This document shows, in pieces, positions 13,301 to 28,300 of a stretch of 64,000 nt of DNA. The notes beneath the pieces are model-generated. The model saw only the letters and a program-made list of their open reading frames with translations, searched no databases and was not told where the DNA came from. Position numbers and translations under genes: made by a program. This DNA is from Siphonodentalium dalli (lineage: Eukaryota; Mollusca; Scaphopoda; Gadilida; Siphonodentaliidae). Location of the stretch: contig CP136064.1 of assembly GCA_032622095.1 (NCBI GenBank), positions 216,640,205-216,704,204 on the forward strand, in the 5' to 3' direction. How positions within the stretch are numbered: the stretch's first letter is position 1; each line of letters begins with the position of its first letter.

Positions 13301-16300
13301 TAAGGTACAGTAATGCCCTAATTAATCGACTGCTTAACCACAGCAGAATTATGGGTAACTTTTCAGGATTTAGTCGGAGTCCATGAGAGCTTTCCGATGA
13401 ATGGCAACAAGCCATATTTCCGCCTAAATCCTGAAAAGTTACCCATAATTCTGCTGTGGTTAAACAGTCGATTAATTAGGGTATTACTGTATATTGTGGG
13501 CTGATTGGATGCTTTAAAACCACACAATACTTAATATATTAAACAGATGTGAATAATTGTATACTGGGGTGCAGCTTGCAGTACCAAATCACCCCAGAAG
13601 GTACGATAGTCTAAAAGGGTCACCTCACAATGTAGCTGACTGCATTTTTTTGAATCACATACTCCATTATAAAATATTCTATTTCCTTGATAGAATAATA
13701 AGGCATGATAAGATAGATAGATGAGGCATGGCGTTCACTCATGTCCATAACAAGCAGCTTCATTTCTAAGTTGACACACTGGCCTGTTCATAGTTCCCAC
13801 ACAATTAACATACTGAAATTTAAAGCCACTTAGAAACTTTCGATGTCCTCTATTTTAAAATTGAAGGTCATTTCTTGATAATTTTAAAGTTTTGTTAACC
13901 CTTTCTATACTATATATTTATTGACGAGTAGTTCCTAGGAAATGTTCAGATAATAATATTTCAACAAACGACCAATGTTGAACTTATTATCTGAACATTT
14001 CCCACCAATGAATCATTTGCTGCTGTATTTCACAGTATTTGTTTTTCTGTCCGTCATCTGCTTTTATTACCTGGACACATATCCAAATGAATAATAGACT
14101 GTTCCAATGTATGCTTTTATAACTGAATGGGAGAATCCATCCAGTCTATAGAGGGTTAATGATCTTCATGTATGTGTTCCGCAAGCAACAATTCAAGATC
14201 ACCCCTCCCCCCCCCCCCCCCCCCCCACCACCACCACCAAAGACAATTCAAGCCTTTTTGGTCCTTGAATGGTCCTAACATCTGCAACCCCAGGTTCATG
14301 CTAGATCATTCTTGATTTGAATTAGCTGGAAAACATGTTCAGATGATATTTTAGATCTATTCTCTGCATGCTGAACGAAAATATGAGATAAATTGTTCAC
14401 AAAATTCTTGGAAAAACAATAGCCATGCGATCCCAACAAGTTACATTATTTCAAAGAATAAATCAACATCCACTGATCCTTATATTAATGGTTACCCAAA
14501 ATAATAAAAAAAATCAAGCACAATAGTTACTAGATATCTGTTTGATAGGTTATATATGGTCTCTTGGAATTCCATGGAATGAAAAAGAAAAGTAATAAAA
14601 ACGAATGAAAACAGGCAAATTACATATTCTAAAAAGAAGGATCACACAATCACCAGTTTTAAGGAATTGTTCTTTCACTAAAATTAACCCTTTCAGTGCC
14701 AAGTCCGATATTTTCTATCAACCCATATTTCCTTGATCATTTTTCAAATTTATTGATTATAATAATGTGATACATTGATGGATCATGGGTTGATATGGGT
14801 TGATACAAAAATCGCACTTGGCACTGAAAGGGTTAATGGAAGTTTTGTGTTTGTGGTTTTCTTGTGACCTGCAATAATAATATAAGATTCTTCTGGCATT
14901 TATGCTCTCTTGACCTTTTCGTCGTAAGGATCAGGTGAAAAAAATAACATGCCATGAGCCTTTAATACTAGGAATAAATATGACTAATTTACCTGAATAG
15001 ATAATTCCAGGAATGGCTCCAGAGTATTTTGTCCATCCATATTTATTCATTATTTATTTAATTGTGTCATATCATTATCAACTTGATCAACCCTATATAC
15101 AGCCCTGGTATAGCATATTTTAGGCTTCTGTTATTTAGTTCAACTGAACTAACAATTCAGAACAATTAAATATTGTAAAATTTATAATTATTTCCTGTCT
15201 GTGTTCATATGAATGATAAATTGATGTACACCTATCGCTCAACCAATTTAATCAATAACCACTGTATTTGGGGTAGCCTGAATGATATCTCCATAACAAT
15301 CGAGCCGCAGATTACCAGGGGGTATAATTATAAAGGCCAAAGATCAGTGTGTTTGTGCACGTAATGTCTAATGGACTTCATCACTTTATCATATTCACCA
15401 TAATAGATGATGCTGAGAGACGCTGTACATCTAATGGACTTCCATCACTATCAGGGTATGAGATGTGGCCGAACTGAACTGCACTTCTAATGGACTCCAT
15501 CACTATATAAGATATGGCCGAACTAGACTATAGGTCTAATGGACTCCATCACTATATAAGATATGGCCGAACTAGACTATAGGTCTAATGGACTCCATCA
15601 CTATATAAGATATGGCCGAACTAGACTATAGGGCTAATGGACTCCATCACTATATAAAATATGGCCGAACTAGACTATAGGTCTAATGGACTCCATCACT
15701 ATATAATATATGACCGAACTAGACTATAGGTCTAATGGACTCCATCACTATATAAGATATGGCCGAACTAGACTATAGGTCTAATGGACTCCATCACTAT
15801 ATAAGATATGGCCGAACTAGACTATAGGTCTAATGGACTCCATCACTATATAAGATATGACCGAACTAGACTATAGGTCTAATGGACTCCATCACTATAT
15901 AAGATATGACCGAACTAGACTATAGGGCTAATGGACTCCATCACTATATAAGATATGACCGAACTAGACTATAGGGCTAATGGACTCCATCACTATATAA
16001 GATATGACCGAACTAGACTATAGGGCTAATGGACTCCATCACTATATAAGATATGACCGAACTAGACTATAGGGCTAATGGACTCCATCACTATATAAGA
16101 TATGGCCGAACTAGACTATAGGTCTAATGGACTCCATCACTATATAAGATATGACCGAACTAGACTATAGGGCTAATGGACTCCATCACTATATAAGATA
16201 TGACCGAACTAGACTATAGGGCTAATGGACTCCATCACTATATAAGATATGACCGAACTAGACTATAGGGCTAATGGACTCCATCACTATATAAGATATG

Positions 16301-19300
16301 ACCGAACTAGACTATAGGGCTAATGGACTCCATCACTATATAAGATATGACCGAACTAGACTATAGGGCTAATGGACTCCATCACTATATAAGATATGAC
16401 CGAACTAGACTATAGGGCTAATGGACTCCATCACTATATAAGATATGACCGAACTAGACTATAGGGCTAATGGACTCCATCACTATATAAGATATGACCG
16501 AACTAGACTATAGGGCTAATGGACTCCATCACTATATAAAATATGGCTGAACTCATACAGCTTTGATAAAATGAGACTGCATCTGATGTAAAGTGCATAA
16601 TGGGTAATCCATATGCTATATACTGAGTAGAAGTTACCAACCCTGCTTTTATCAGATATACAGTAATGCCCTAAATAATCGACTCTCAATGAGAGCTTTC
16701 CGATGAATGGCAACAAGTCATATTTCCGACTAAATCCTGAAAAATTACCCATAATTCTGCTGTGTTTAAGGAGTTGATTATTTATGGCATTACTGTAGGA
16801 TTAACACATTCAGGGCCCATTGCAAGTTTTCTCATACTATACTACTAGTATTATTCCAGGGCGCCACCTGGTGCCACTATGAGTTACCTCGTACTTAATA
16901 TGGGGTCTAGATATTCTGCTGTAGAAATTTAAGAAATTGAGTCCCCATGTAAACAAGATTTGAACCATCTTAGGAAGCTCAAATATATATGTGATGTGAG
17001 TGATGCCACTGCATCACTGTAATAAAGCGACCTACAAGTAATTGAGGCCAAAAGTCTAGTTATACTGACGCATTGGCTCCTAACTCTGTTGGCGTCTGAA
17101 TTGGCATTTTATGATAAAATCCACAAAAGCCCCTGACATTCTGACCTCCTGAATAATGAGTTAATTCGTGTATTTGAATAGTAGACATCAATTTTGAAGT
17201 AGCATGATCACACATGTAAGATTGTATTTGTCAAAATTTAGGTAGGAGATAACTCGCAGTCGGCACCCAATGCCACCCATCTAAACCTGGAATATGGGAT
17301 ACGATATTCCCCCTGACAAGTTGTCGTTGCCAGAATTAGTGCAGGCAACTCCAAAAGGTTAAATCAGCACAAGTTTTGTATTTATAATATCGAACATGAT
17401 CATCTGATGAAGTACTCATGTGAAAAACATGGCAAAGTGTGGATACGAGATAACTTGTAGTCGGCACACAGCCAAAATACCATGAGATGTCATTGCTCTG
17501 TGCCGACTACGAGTTATCTCGTAGTGCGTTTATGCCATGTTTTTATGTGATCCAAGCTGATACATGTTCAGTTTTGGGGTTTGAGGGTGGTTATATGGTG
17601 CAATCTACCTATTTAATACTTAATCTAAAGTTGGCACCCTGGAGTGTTACACTATAGGGTTCCGGCACTCAACATGTTAACATTGGATTGGGGTGGGGGA
17701 GCTTTAGCCTCTGCTCTCTTATTTCACCAAGAAACAAGCCTTGAATAGTTTGTCTACAATTTACAGAATGAAGTCCCCAGACGGTGAATTTAGTGGTGGT
17801 ATCCCGCTCAGCATCACTAAATTCACCATCTGGGCCTCAGCAGAATGAGGTCCCCACAGGGTGAATTTGGTGAATCTAGTCAACCATGTTGGATAGCGTC
17901 ATTAATTCACGCTCCGGGGACCTCATTCTGCAAATAACAGACAAACTATTTCAAGGCTTGCCATGAATGCCCAAGATATAACATAAATGGACATGACTCA
18001 TCCGAGCCTGAGTTTAGTGTGCCTGTCATTTGCAAAATGAGGTCCTCGGAGGGCTAGCATCACCAAATTTACCTTCTTGGGACCTCATTCTGCATGGCCT
18101 CATCTGCTATGGGAGACATAGACTCAGATTGAAGTCCCCATAAAGTGACTATTATGATGTACACCCATTGAGAACCTCGATTATGCAATGTGTCGTCTGC
18201 CAATTTGGGGATATAGAAAATTAAACTAAAAAAAGAAATAGAATCTATGTTAAGAAGTTTCTATAGAAATTTGATAATAAAGAAACTTTCCAGAGAATAT
18301 GATGACTAAGCAGAATCAATTTAGTGATACTAGCCTGCTAGCATCACTAAATTCACCCTCTGGTGACCTCATTCTGCAAATGACAGGCACCTTATTCTGA
18401 GGCCTGCCTGTGTGGAATATTTCCAACCAAACATTGATTTTGTGCTAAATAGCATGCTTCCTTTCTTATAATTTGCTGTGTAATCATAATGCAAAAACAA
18501 TTGGGGAAACAAGGGACCCATTTTTTAATTGACTTCAATATGTGATTCTGAGGCATATAAAGTCTCAATAGCAAAATATGTCAAATGCTTAAAGGGACAT
18601 AAGGTCTTCAAAGTGGGTTCATGCAAAATAACATAAATATCTGTAAAACAAATATCATCAATAAGTACATGAGTAAAAATAGATTGATTCTTATTTTCAT
18701 TATTAATAACTCTCCAATAATGCGATGTCGGATGTCAAATCCATTGTTATGACAATGTAATTAGTGGAAAAGCCCATAAAAGTCCAATAAGATACCAAAG
18801 TTTAATCAAAACTTGATGGTAAATATTGGAAAAGGCCAAAGCATTGAAAAATATTGTGAAAATCATATTCAGACTAAAATATACGAACTTTCTATATGAT
18901 AATTAGCAATGTTTGTAGACAAATCACTGTAACAGGTTTGCTTATATAACAATGGTTTCAACAAGAGAAATTTTGTTGTCAGAGAACTATCGATAATGTG
19001 TATTCTTACATGTTTTTACAGACTTCTATATTGTTTTTAATATTTACCCACGGCAAGTGCCATGGATCATTTTAAAGACCTACATGTATTTTGATCATCA
19101 AAACCATGAATTATACTAAATGGAATCTCCCACTCAGTTATGAAAGTATACATTGGAATGGTCTATTATTCAACTGGAGGGGTTTTCAGAAAAAATAAGC
19201 AGACGACAGATAATACAAGTGCATAAGGAATCCAATTTGTTGGAGGGAAATGTTAAAATAAAAAGTTAACCCTTCCATGATTGGAGCTTCCTGAAATTTT

Positions 19301-22300
19301 GCGAAAACCCTGTGCCAATGCATTTCTTATATATGCAAGTCTCCCATAGGGAGCCTCGCATATATAAGAGAAAACATTCGCCTAAACAATATTTACCTTG
19401 ACCTTGTAAGCCAGTGCATTCTCTTATATATGCGAGGCTCCCTATGGGAGACTCGCGTATATAAGAGAATGCACTGGCACAGGGTCTCTAATGCTGCACC
19501 AGTGCAGCGTCTGTCATGAAAGGGTTTAACAAACGACCTATGGTTGATGGGAGAATCCATGTTGTAACTAAACTGATGGCAGAATCCATCCAGGAATTGA
19601 AGGATTAATTGACAGACAGTTAAACAATTTAAGCTCTGCATGTGTCAGGCCATGTGTCAGACCATGAGGTGAGAATGTGAACATAATATATTGATTGACC
19701 ACAGCAAAACAAAAACTGAGTACTCTTAAGAAGCGCGAGGAAACTAAAGATTTATCCTTACGAGTCGCTTCAAACTGTCGTCCAGACAAAGTAAATATTG
19801 TATTCTGTCATTGATTTCCTTCCTCATAAAAATGTTAGACGTCAATTGGATGTAAAAACTCCCCCAAGAAGAATGAAGAAGCACTCGAAACCGTTTTCTA
19901 CTAAAAATAGTACCCTCTTGTCTATACGAGGCTTCTTAAAAAGATGATAAAAGTTTATAATGATTATTGTAGCACACTGAATCTTAGAACAGCATGATAA
20001 AATCGATCTAAACATCTACTGTGCATACAGCTCAAGGGCAAATGGAGTTTTCATTTTCTATACTTCTATCTCATTTAAGTTTTGAAAAGAAAAAAAAAGT
20101 TAAATAGTTATGAAGTGATGTGAAATGCCAGTAATTTCATACTGTCCGTGACATGGTTGGTTCCTGCACCTATTCAAGGGTATTCCAGGAGTATCCAAAG
20201 CAGGATTCAATGGTGCGCCCGCTATAAATTCAAGGGTATTCCATGAGTAGGGTCGGCTGATACATAGACTAATAAATCAGCAAGTGCATACATGTTATGT
20301 ACTACTACTAGTATTACATGAGACTGATGATTATAAATTATTTCACACAGCTGGTGCGTGATATACAGTAATGCCCTAAGTAATCGACCCCTTAACCACA
20401 GCAGAATTATGGGTACCTTTTCAGGATTTAGTCGTAAATATAGCTTGTTGCCATTCATCGGAAAGCTCTCCCCGAGAGCTTTCCGATGAATGGTAACAAG
20501 TCTTATTTCCGACTAAATCATGAAAAGTTACCCATAATTCTGCTGTAGTTAAGGGGTCGATTACTTAGGGCATCACTAGATGAATGTAAAGTATCTTCCA
20601 TAATGTACGCAGATGATATTGCGTTAATTGCTGAAAACGAAGCAGACATGCAGACAATGCTTAACACCGTCGAATCATGGTGTCGAAACTGGCGTATGAC
20701 AGTCAATCTGGATACAACTAAAATTGTACATTTTAGACATAAAAACAGAATAAAAACAAACTATAATTTCTTATTCCAAAATCAGAGAATCGAAAAAGTT
20801 GATCAGTATAAATATCTCGGAATAATTCTCCATGAACATGGTAGTTTTGATACAGCAGCTGAAACATTAGCTAAATCATCAGGCAGGGCATTGGGAGCAT
20901 TAATATCGAGCGTCCACTCTTATAGAGATATAGGTGTCAAAACGTACCTGAAAATATTCTTGACCTGTGTGTGCCCAGTTATGGATTATGCATCCGCTAT
21001 TTGGGGATATCGTAAATACTCGTGTATAGATATGGTGCAAAATCGAGCGTTAAGATACTTCCTTGGGGTCCACAGATTTTGTCCGCTTTTAGCTATAAGT
21101 GGGGAATTTGGTATTCATTCGAGTCAAGTCCGAAGATGGCTTAACATGGCAAGACTATGGAATTATTTTATACACATGCAAGATGACAGATTAGCAAAAA
21201 TTGTTTTTCTTTGGGATCTCATGAATAATAGCGATGGATGGTGTGCATCATTTAGTAGTGTTTAGTCAGAAATAAATATGACAAGCACCTTTGAAAACCT
21301 ACAGATATGTAATATACATGACCTCGAACGAGAGCTTTCCACATTTAAACAGAAAACTTGGATTGAAAAAATTACATATGTACCAAAGCTACGCACATAC
21401 AGACTCTTTAAGAAAAATTATGCTATTGAAAAATATATTTCCATGAATAAGGATAAGTCCCACCGCTCCATACTTGCACAATTTCGATGTGCGATTTTAC
21501 CTCTGCGGATAGAAACCGGTCGATTTAGAAACTGAGAAAATCGAACAAAGAATCTGCATTATGTGCAGCTCTGACAAAGTTGAAGACGAAAAACATTTTC
21601 TTTTGTATTGTCCCTTTTACAATGACATCCGGATGTCTCTTTTAAATTCCGTCCCAAGATATATTAACGACATGTTTAAAACAGACCACATTGACGACTC
21701 TTTTAGTGAGCTAATGTTATTTCCCCGACAACTAGCAAAATTTCTTTTTGATGCTTTTATGCGAAGAAAACGATTCATATACAAGTAAATTATACACCAA
21801 ACGTATCAACATGTAAGAATACAAAATATATAAACCCGAATATCTCCAAATTGTGTAAGATTAAAATGAAATTCTCTACTTTATATTCTCTTTATATCAT
21901 CACTGAGGATAGTCCACATGTGTTGGACCAAACCATGTACATACTTATACTATTAAGCGTGACATATAGGCCCTATGGGCCGGGTGCTAATTGTAATTGA
22001 AATATATATATATATTAATGATTTATGTATTGCACATGTCACGTTAATAAATGATTATCTCTCTCTCTCTATAGTACAAAGCATTTGGGGAGATAAAAGT
22101 GTTGTAACTAAATATATTGAGAACAATATTTTTAGAATGGGAAACTATTTAGGCATATTATGCCATATTGGCAACATCTATTGGTTTTATGCCGAGTTGA
22201 CGTTGGGCCTGGTACACTCAAGTTCCATGGACCCCACAAATTTTGGAAACAGCATTTTCCACCCAGCATACTTTCATTTTAATACTAGGCCTATACTAGC

Positions 22301-25300
22301 GTACCGGGTTTTTCCAGAAATAACCGTAAATACTCTAATTTTCTATTGCACATAATTATTTTGACGATCACTTCATGTAATCGTTCCAAATCCCGCGATC
22401 GTATTGTAATACCAACTATTCAAGAGTTTTCCAACTATTATTCTTACTATGACCACTGTTTATACTGCTCAAATTATCACGAATGAGACTTAAAATAAGC
22501 TTTAGCTTGTTGTTGAATCCCCTCCAAGAAAAAAACTCTGTTCTGCATCAATTAATGGTAATTGTAATGTATTATGTATATACAGTAATGCTCTAAATAA
22601 TCGACTTCTTAACCACAGAAGAATTATGGGTAACTTTTCAGGATTTAGTCGGAAATATGGCTTGTTGCCATTCATCGGAAAGCTCTCACAAGCCATATTT
22701 TCGACTAAATCCTGAAAAGTTACCCATAATTCTGCTGTGGTTAAGAAGTCGATTAATTAGAGCATTACTTTATGTTATATTATTGGGAAAATAAGTATGT
22801 TTACACCTAGTCCAAGTCTTCTTGTACTAAAACCAGCTAAGATATTGGGATGGCGATGCTGGTCTTTAGTCCAAGACCGCTTGTATACCAATCCTATGAC
22901 ACGACTTACGCCCACAATCTGTGGCGGGAATTTGTGGTGTATTTTACTCGATTTACCTAGCAAATCAATACATGATGCTATATACATCGGAAAGGCTTAC
23001 ATCTTATGGTCATAATGGTGTATAATAATCTAACTTTAACGTTAAATTACACATAGAATATTCCGGTTGATTGCCACACACATCGATTTGTTTCTCTGTT
23101 TGTTTACGTTTTAACCGAAAGCCGAAGCAACTTGTCAAAATTGGAGCAAATTAGAACTCTTGTGTCTGACTTGCCATGCGTGTGATGTGCATTTTGACAT
23201 CTGTGTTGATAAAATAATCGGAGAACCGAATCACACAGTTTCGAAATATAGTTCTTCCGTTTTAGTGGGACTTTTCAAACTTAAGGTTCATTTATTTAGT
23301 GTATTACATTTATATCTCCAATGTTTAATTAATCTATTTATTATTTTATTTATTGACACACATAATTACGATTACAATGGAGAATTCATCGTAATTTGCG
23401 TTGTTGTCCAAAATCTACAGAATATTTTCAACGGAAAATGCCGAACACAGTTCGCGAGGTCAACCGAGTTCGCATACTTTTAAAAAATTGTAAACATTGA
23501 GGTAAATGTCTCTTTTCGCATTAAATTACCGTTTTAAATTCACAACTGATGTGGGTTTCAGATAAAATAGCATGTCTTCTGCGGAAAATATCCGTTTATT
23601 GTCGCAATTGTGATATTTTATTTCATATAATTGTGGTTTTATTTGAGCGGGTCACTAACGCTTAAGTCGTGTCATAAGAATGCATGGGCCTGGAACTCGG
23701 ACTAAAGACCGGCACCTCCATCCCAATATCTTAGCCGGCTTTAGTACGAGAAGACTTGGACTAGTTTACACCAAGTGTTTTCAACATTTAAATGATTTAT
23801 ACATGGCTATTATTCAAGGGTTTTCAAGGAGTTAGATGAAATTCAAGGGTATTCAAAGGTCTTGAAAATGAATTTTCATATTCAAGGGTGTACAAGTAAA
23901 TTCAAGGAGCTGTGGGAACCATGCACGAACCCCAATTATATTTAACTTTAAAGTGACTTGGCTCATTCAAAATTATGTATACTAGTATATAATTAGGTAA
24001 CAGGTATCACAAAACAAAACAAATTTGTTGATATATCGCTGAAAACACGTGTTTCGTTTCATATTTTTTTTTCTCAGAATTTTTAGATTGTGTGTTTCCT
24101 TTATGCCAGACTTTAATCAGCGGTCGCGTAAACATTTCGCCTGCAGACAATGGGAAGAAAACCTTGAGCTGTCTCCGAAACATTTATGGTACTACATAAA
24201 TTTGATGACTAAAACGAAGAGCATCAGTGAGTGAAGTTTTTAAATAGTTTCATGTTAAGATAACCACAATATAGCTTTTCCGAAATTCAATGAATCTAAA
24301 TGGTACAGTATTTGCTCCGGATCAAATTTATGTGCTTGAAGTTGTATTTTTTATGACCTCAATGGGTCTCTCAATGGGTCTCTCTCTCTCTCTCTCTCTC
24401 TGGGACATAGAATGCTCGTAGAAATGTAGTTCATGTATTTTTTATCTATTCATGTACCAGGAATTTTTTTAAAGTGAATATTATTAGGTGTATTTTGGAG
24501 TGCAAACAACCAGGTGGCTTTAATTGTAACACTTTCTTCTGTCGAGTGAGGTCAAAGTCCAATTAGATACCAAAGTTTAATCAAAACTTGATGGTTAACA
24601 TTGGAAAAGGTCAAAGCATTGACCAATACTCTGAAAATCACATTTAGACAAAATAATTTTAATTTACTATGCATTGCAATCAGTGTTTAATATATTGCAC
24701 TTTCGATTCAGTTTCAATTTAATTTTCCGTTGCAAACAAAGGAATTTATCAACATGCCAAAGCCAATAGGTATTCAGAAAAAATGTAAGAAATATATATC
24801 CTACTCCTTTGAGAAGTATTTTTTACCTGGTTTTTCCTCTGGCATGCTGTTCTAATCCTATGTACATATGCTAAATCAGTTCTACGTTTCTCAGGTGAAG
24901 CAGTAGCACATCTCCTTCCATAAAGTCTCAAGTCCATGAATGAACTCATGAGAATGGTAATCCAGCTAATCCTTTAATCCAATAACACCCAACGAAATAA
25001 CCAGTATCCATAAATTAATTGGCTAAGCACATAATTTTCTGGTCAGAATACCATAGATTATATGAGGATAAATGCATACATTTTGGAACATGGTATTGCG
25101 ACAGTGTTCGGATCAATGACTTCATTATTGTGAGAGTCCCTTTGTGCCTTCAATAGCTCAATATTTCCCGCTGCCACTCAGAATTTTTTTTGTCAATAGT
25201 CACTGTGCTCACTGTTATGTCTGGGGAAATTGATTGCAGTGCTGTCTGCTTATTTTAACCCTTTTCTGGGGATAATTAACCCTTTTATGATTGGAACTGT

Positions 25301-28300
25301 GCTGGTGCAGCATTAAAGATCATGTGCCAGTGCATTCTCATATATGCGAGTCTCCCATAGGGAGCCTCGAATAAGAGAATGCACTGGCTAACAGGGTCAT
25401 GGTTAATATTGTTAGGCCAATGTATTCTTTTATACATGCGAGGCTCCCTATGGGAGACTTGCATATATAAAAGAATGCATTGGCACAGGGTTAAAATTCA
25501 GGAAGCTCTAGTCATGGAAGGGTTAAATATTATTTTGATTGTGTTTGTAATATGACTATAATTTCTATGTATTCCATAACTTGTTTGCAATCAAAAATTT
25601 AAAACTTTTAACTTGGTTGTTCTTCAGTAATTTCATGAAATCCCTGGCACCTAAAATCGGTAATTATGCGAAATCCCAGTGGAAATCCCTGAATTTTCTA
25701 GTAATTTCATTAAATCCCTACTCAGATCAGGGATTTCACGAATTTACTAAACGATTCAGGAATTTCGCGTAATTACTAATTTCACTGATTTACTGTAACA
25801 TTTATAAAAGAATGCACTGGCACAGGATCTTTAATGCTCCACCAGCGCAGCTCCCATCATGAAAGGGTTAAGATATATCTTTGCCAAGGCACAGACCCCA
25901 TTATATGCCCCACACATTGTAAAAAATCTATATGACCCCGATATCTGAAAAGTCTATAGACTCTATACATTCTCTGTAATTCCATATGGGGCATTAGTCT
26001 ATGTTCAATAATAATAGGTGTAATTGTGGGCAAATAACAGTGTTTAACCTCATTGTATATTCCAACTATGCACTGTATAATAATAAAGAAAATAAATGAA
26101 ATTTTTTTTTTTTAAAGAAATGCCCTATCGCCCCACAATACGAGTCGACCAGTGACAATTAAAATGACTAAATGCACTATTGTACTTCAGTGTTTCTGTT
26201 GATTTGTATCAGATCAAGTGACAACTATTGACAAGAGAAATATCGACCTGTGCTTTAGAGTGAGACTGAGAATACACTTCAATTCTTTTGAAGAGAAATA
26301 TGCACCAGTCATTTGAATGAGGTCGGATATATATCAATGAAACTTCTCTCCCTATCTACAGTTAACAATTACACATTCAATGGGCTACCATTAACCCTAA
26401 CAATTACACATTCAATGGGCTACCATTTACCCGAACTATTACACACTCAATGGTCTACCATTAACCCTAACAATTACACACTCAATGGGCTACCATTAAC
26501 CCTAACAATTACACACTAAATGGGCTACCATTAACCCTAACAATTACACACTAAATGGGCTACCATTAACCATAACAATTACACACTAAATGGGCTACCA
26601 TTAACCCTAACAATTACACACTAAATGGGCTATCATGAACCTTTTCACTGCTGAATGACATCATGATGCAGGGACGTTGACATGCTGCCCATTTTGCAGT
26701 GGAAAAATATAATGGGAATGTCACGAAAATCATACAAATGACTTCATGCAAAGGCTACTATCGTTACCAATCCTGGAACACTATACATTGATTGAAACAT
26801 TGAGATACACTGGTTCAGTGGCACTAAGTCCTCAGTTCTCCGTATGAATGACAGCTGCCTTCTACTGTGTTGAAGTAGGTCCGTACTCAGTACGGACATA
26901 TAGTACACAGTGTGACATTTTAGGTCTGTACTCATTAGTAATGTAAAGCAGCCAAGATGTTAACCCAAACAATTACACACTCAATGGGCTACCATTAACC
27001 CAAACAATTACACACTCAATGGGCTACCATTAACCCTAATAATTACACACTCAATGGGCTACCATTAACCCTAACAATTACACACTCAATGGGCTACCAT
27101 TAACGCTAATAATTACACACTCAATGGGCTACCATTAACCCTAACAATTACACACTCAATGGGCTACCATTAACCCTAATAATTACACACTCAATGGGCT
27201 ACCATTAACCCTAACAATTACACACTCAATGGGCTACCATTAACCCAAACAATTACACACTCAATGGGCTACCATTAACCCTAACAATTACACACTCAAT
27301 GGGCTGCCATTAACCCTAACAATTACACACTCAATGGGCTACCATTAACCCAAACAATTACACACTCAATGGGCTGCCATTAACCCTAACAATTACACAC
27401 TCAATGGGCTACCGTTAACCCTAACAATTACACACTCAATGGGCTGCCATTAACCCTAACAATTACACACTCAATGGGCTACCATTAACCCTAACAATTA
27501 CACACTCAATGGGCTACCATTAACCCTAATAATTACACACTCAATGGGCTACCATTAACCCTAATAATTACACACTCAATGGGCTGCCATTAACCCTAAC
27601 AATTACACACTCAATGGGCTGCCATTAACCCTAACAATTACACACTCAATGGGCTACCATTAACCCTAATAATTACACACTCAATGGGCTACCATTAACC
27701 CTAACAATTACACACTCAATGGGCTACCATTAACGCTAATAATTACACACTCAATGGGCTACCATTAACCCTAACAATTACACACTCAATGGGCTACCAT
27801 TAACCCTAATAATTACACACTCAATGGGCTACCATTAACCCTAACAATTACACACTCAATGGGCTACCATTAACCCAAACAATTACACACTCAATGGGCT
27901 ACCATTAACCCTAACAATTACACACTCAATGGGCTGCCATTAACCCTAACAATTACACACTCAATGGGCTACCATTAACCCAAACAATTACACACTCAAT
28001 GGGCTGCCATTAACCCTAACAATTACACACTCAATGGGCTACCGTTAACCCTAACAATTACACACTCAATGGGCTGCCATTAACCCTAACAATTACACAC
28101 TCAATGGGCTACCATTAACCCTAACAATTACACACTCAATGGGCTACCACTAACCCAAACAATTACACACTCAATGGGCTGCCATTAACCCTAACAATTA
28201 CACACTCAATGGGCTACCATTAACCCAAACAATTACACACTCAATGGGCTACCATTAACCCTAATAATTACACACTCAATGGGCTACCATTAACCCTAAT

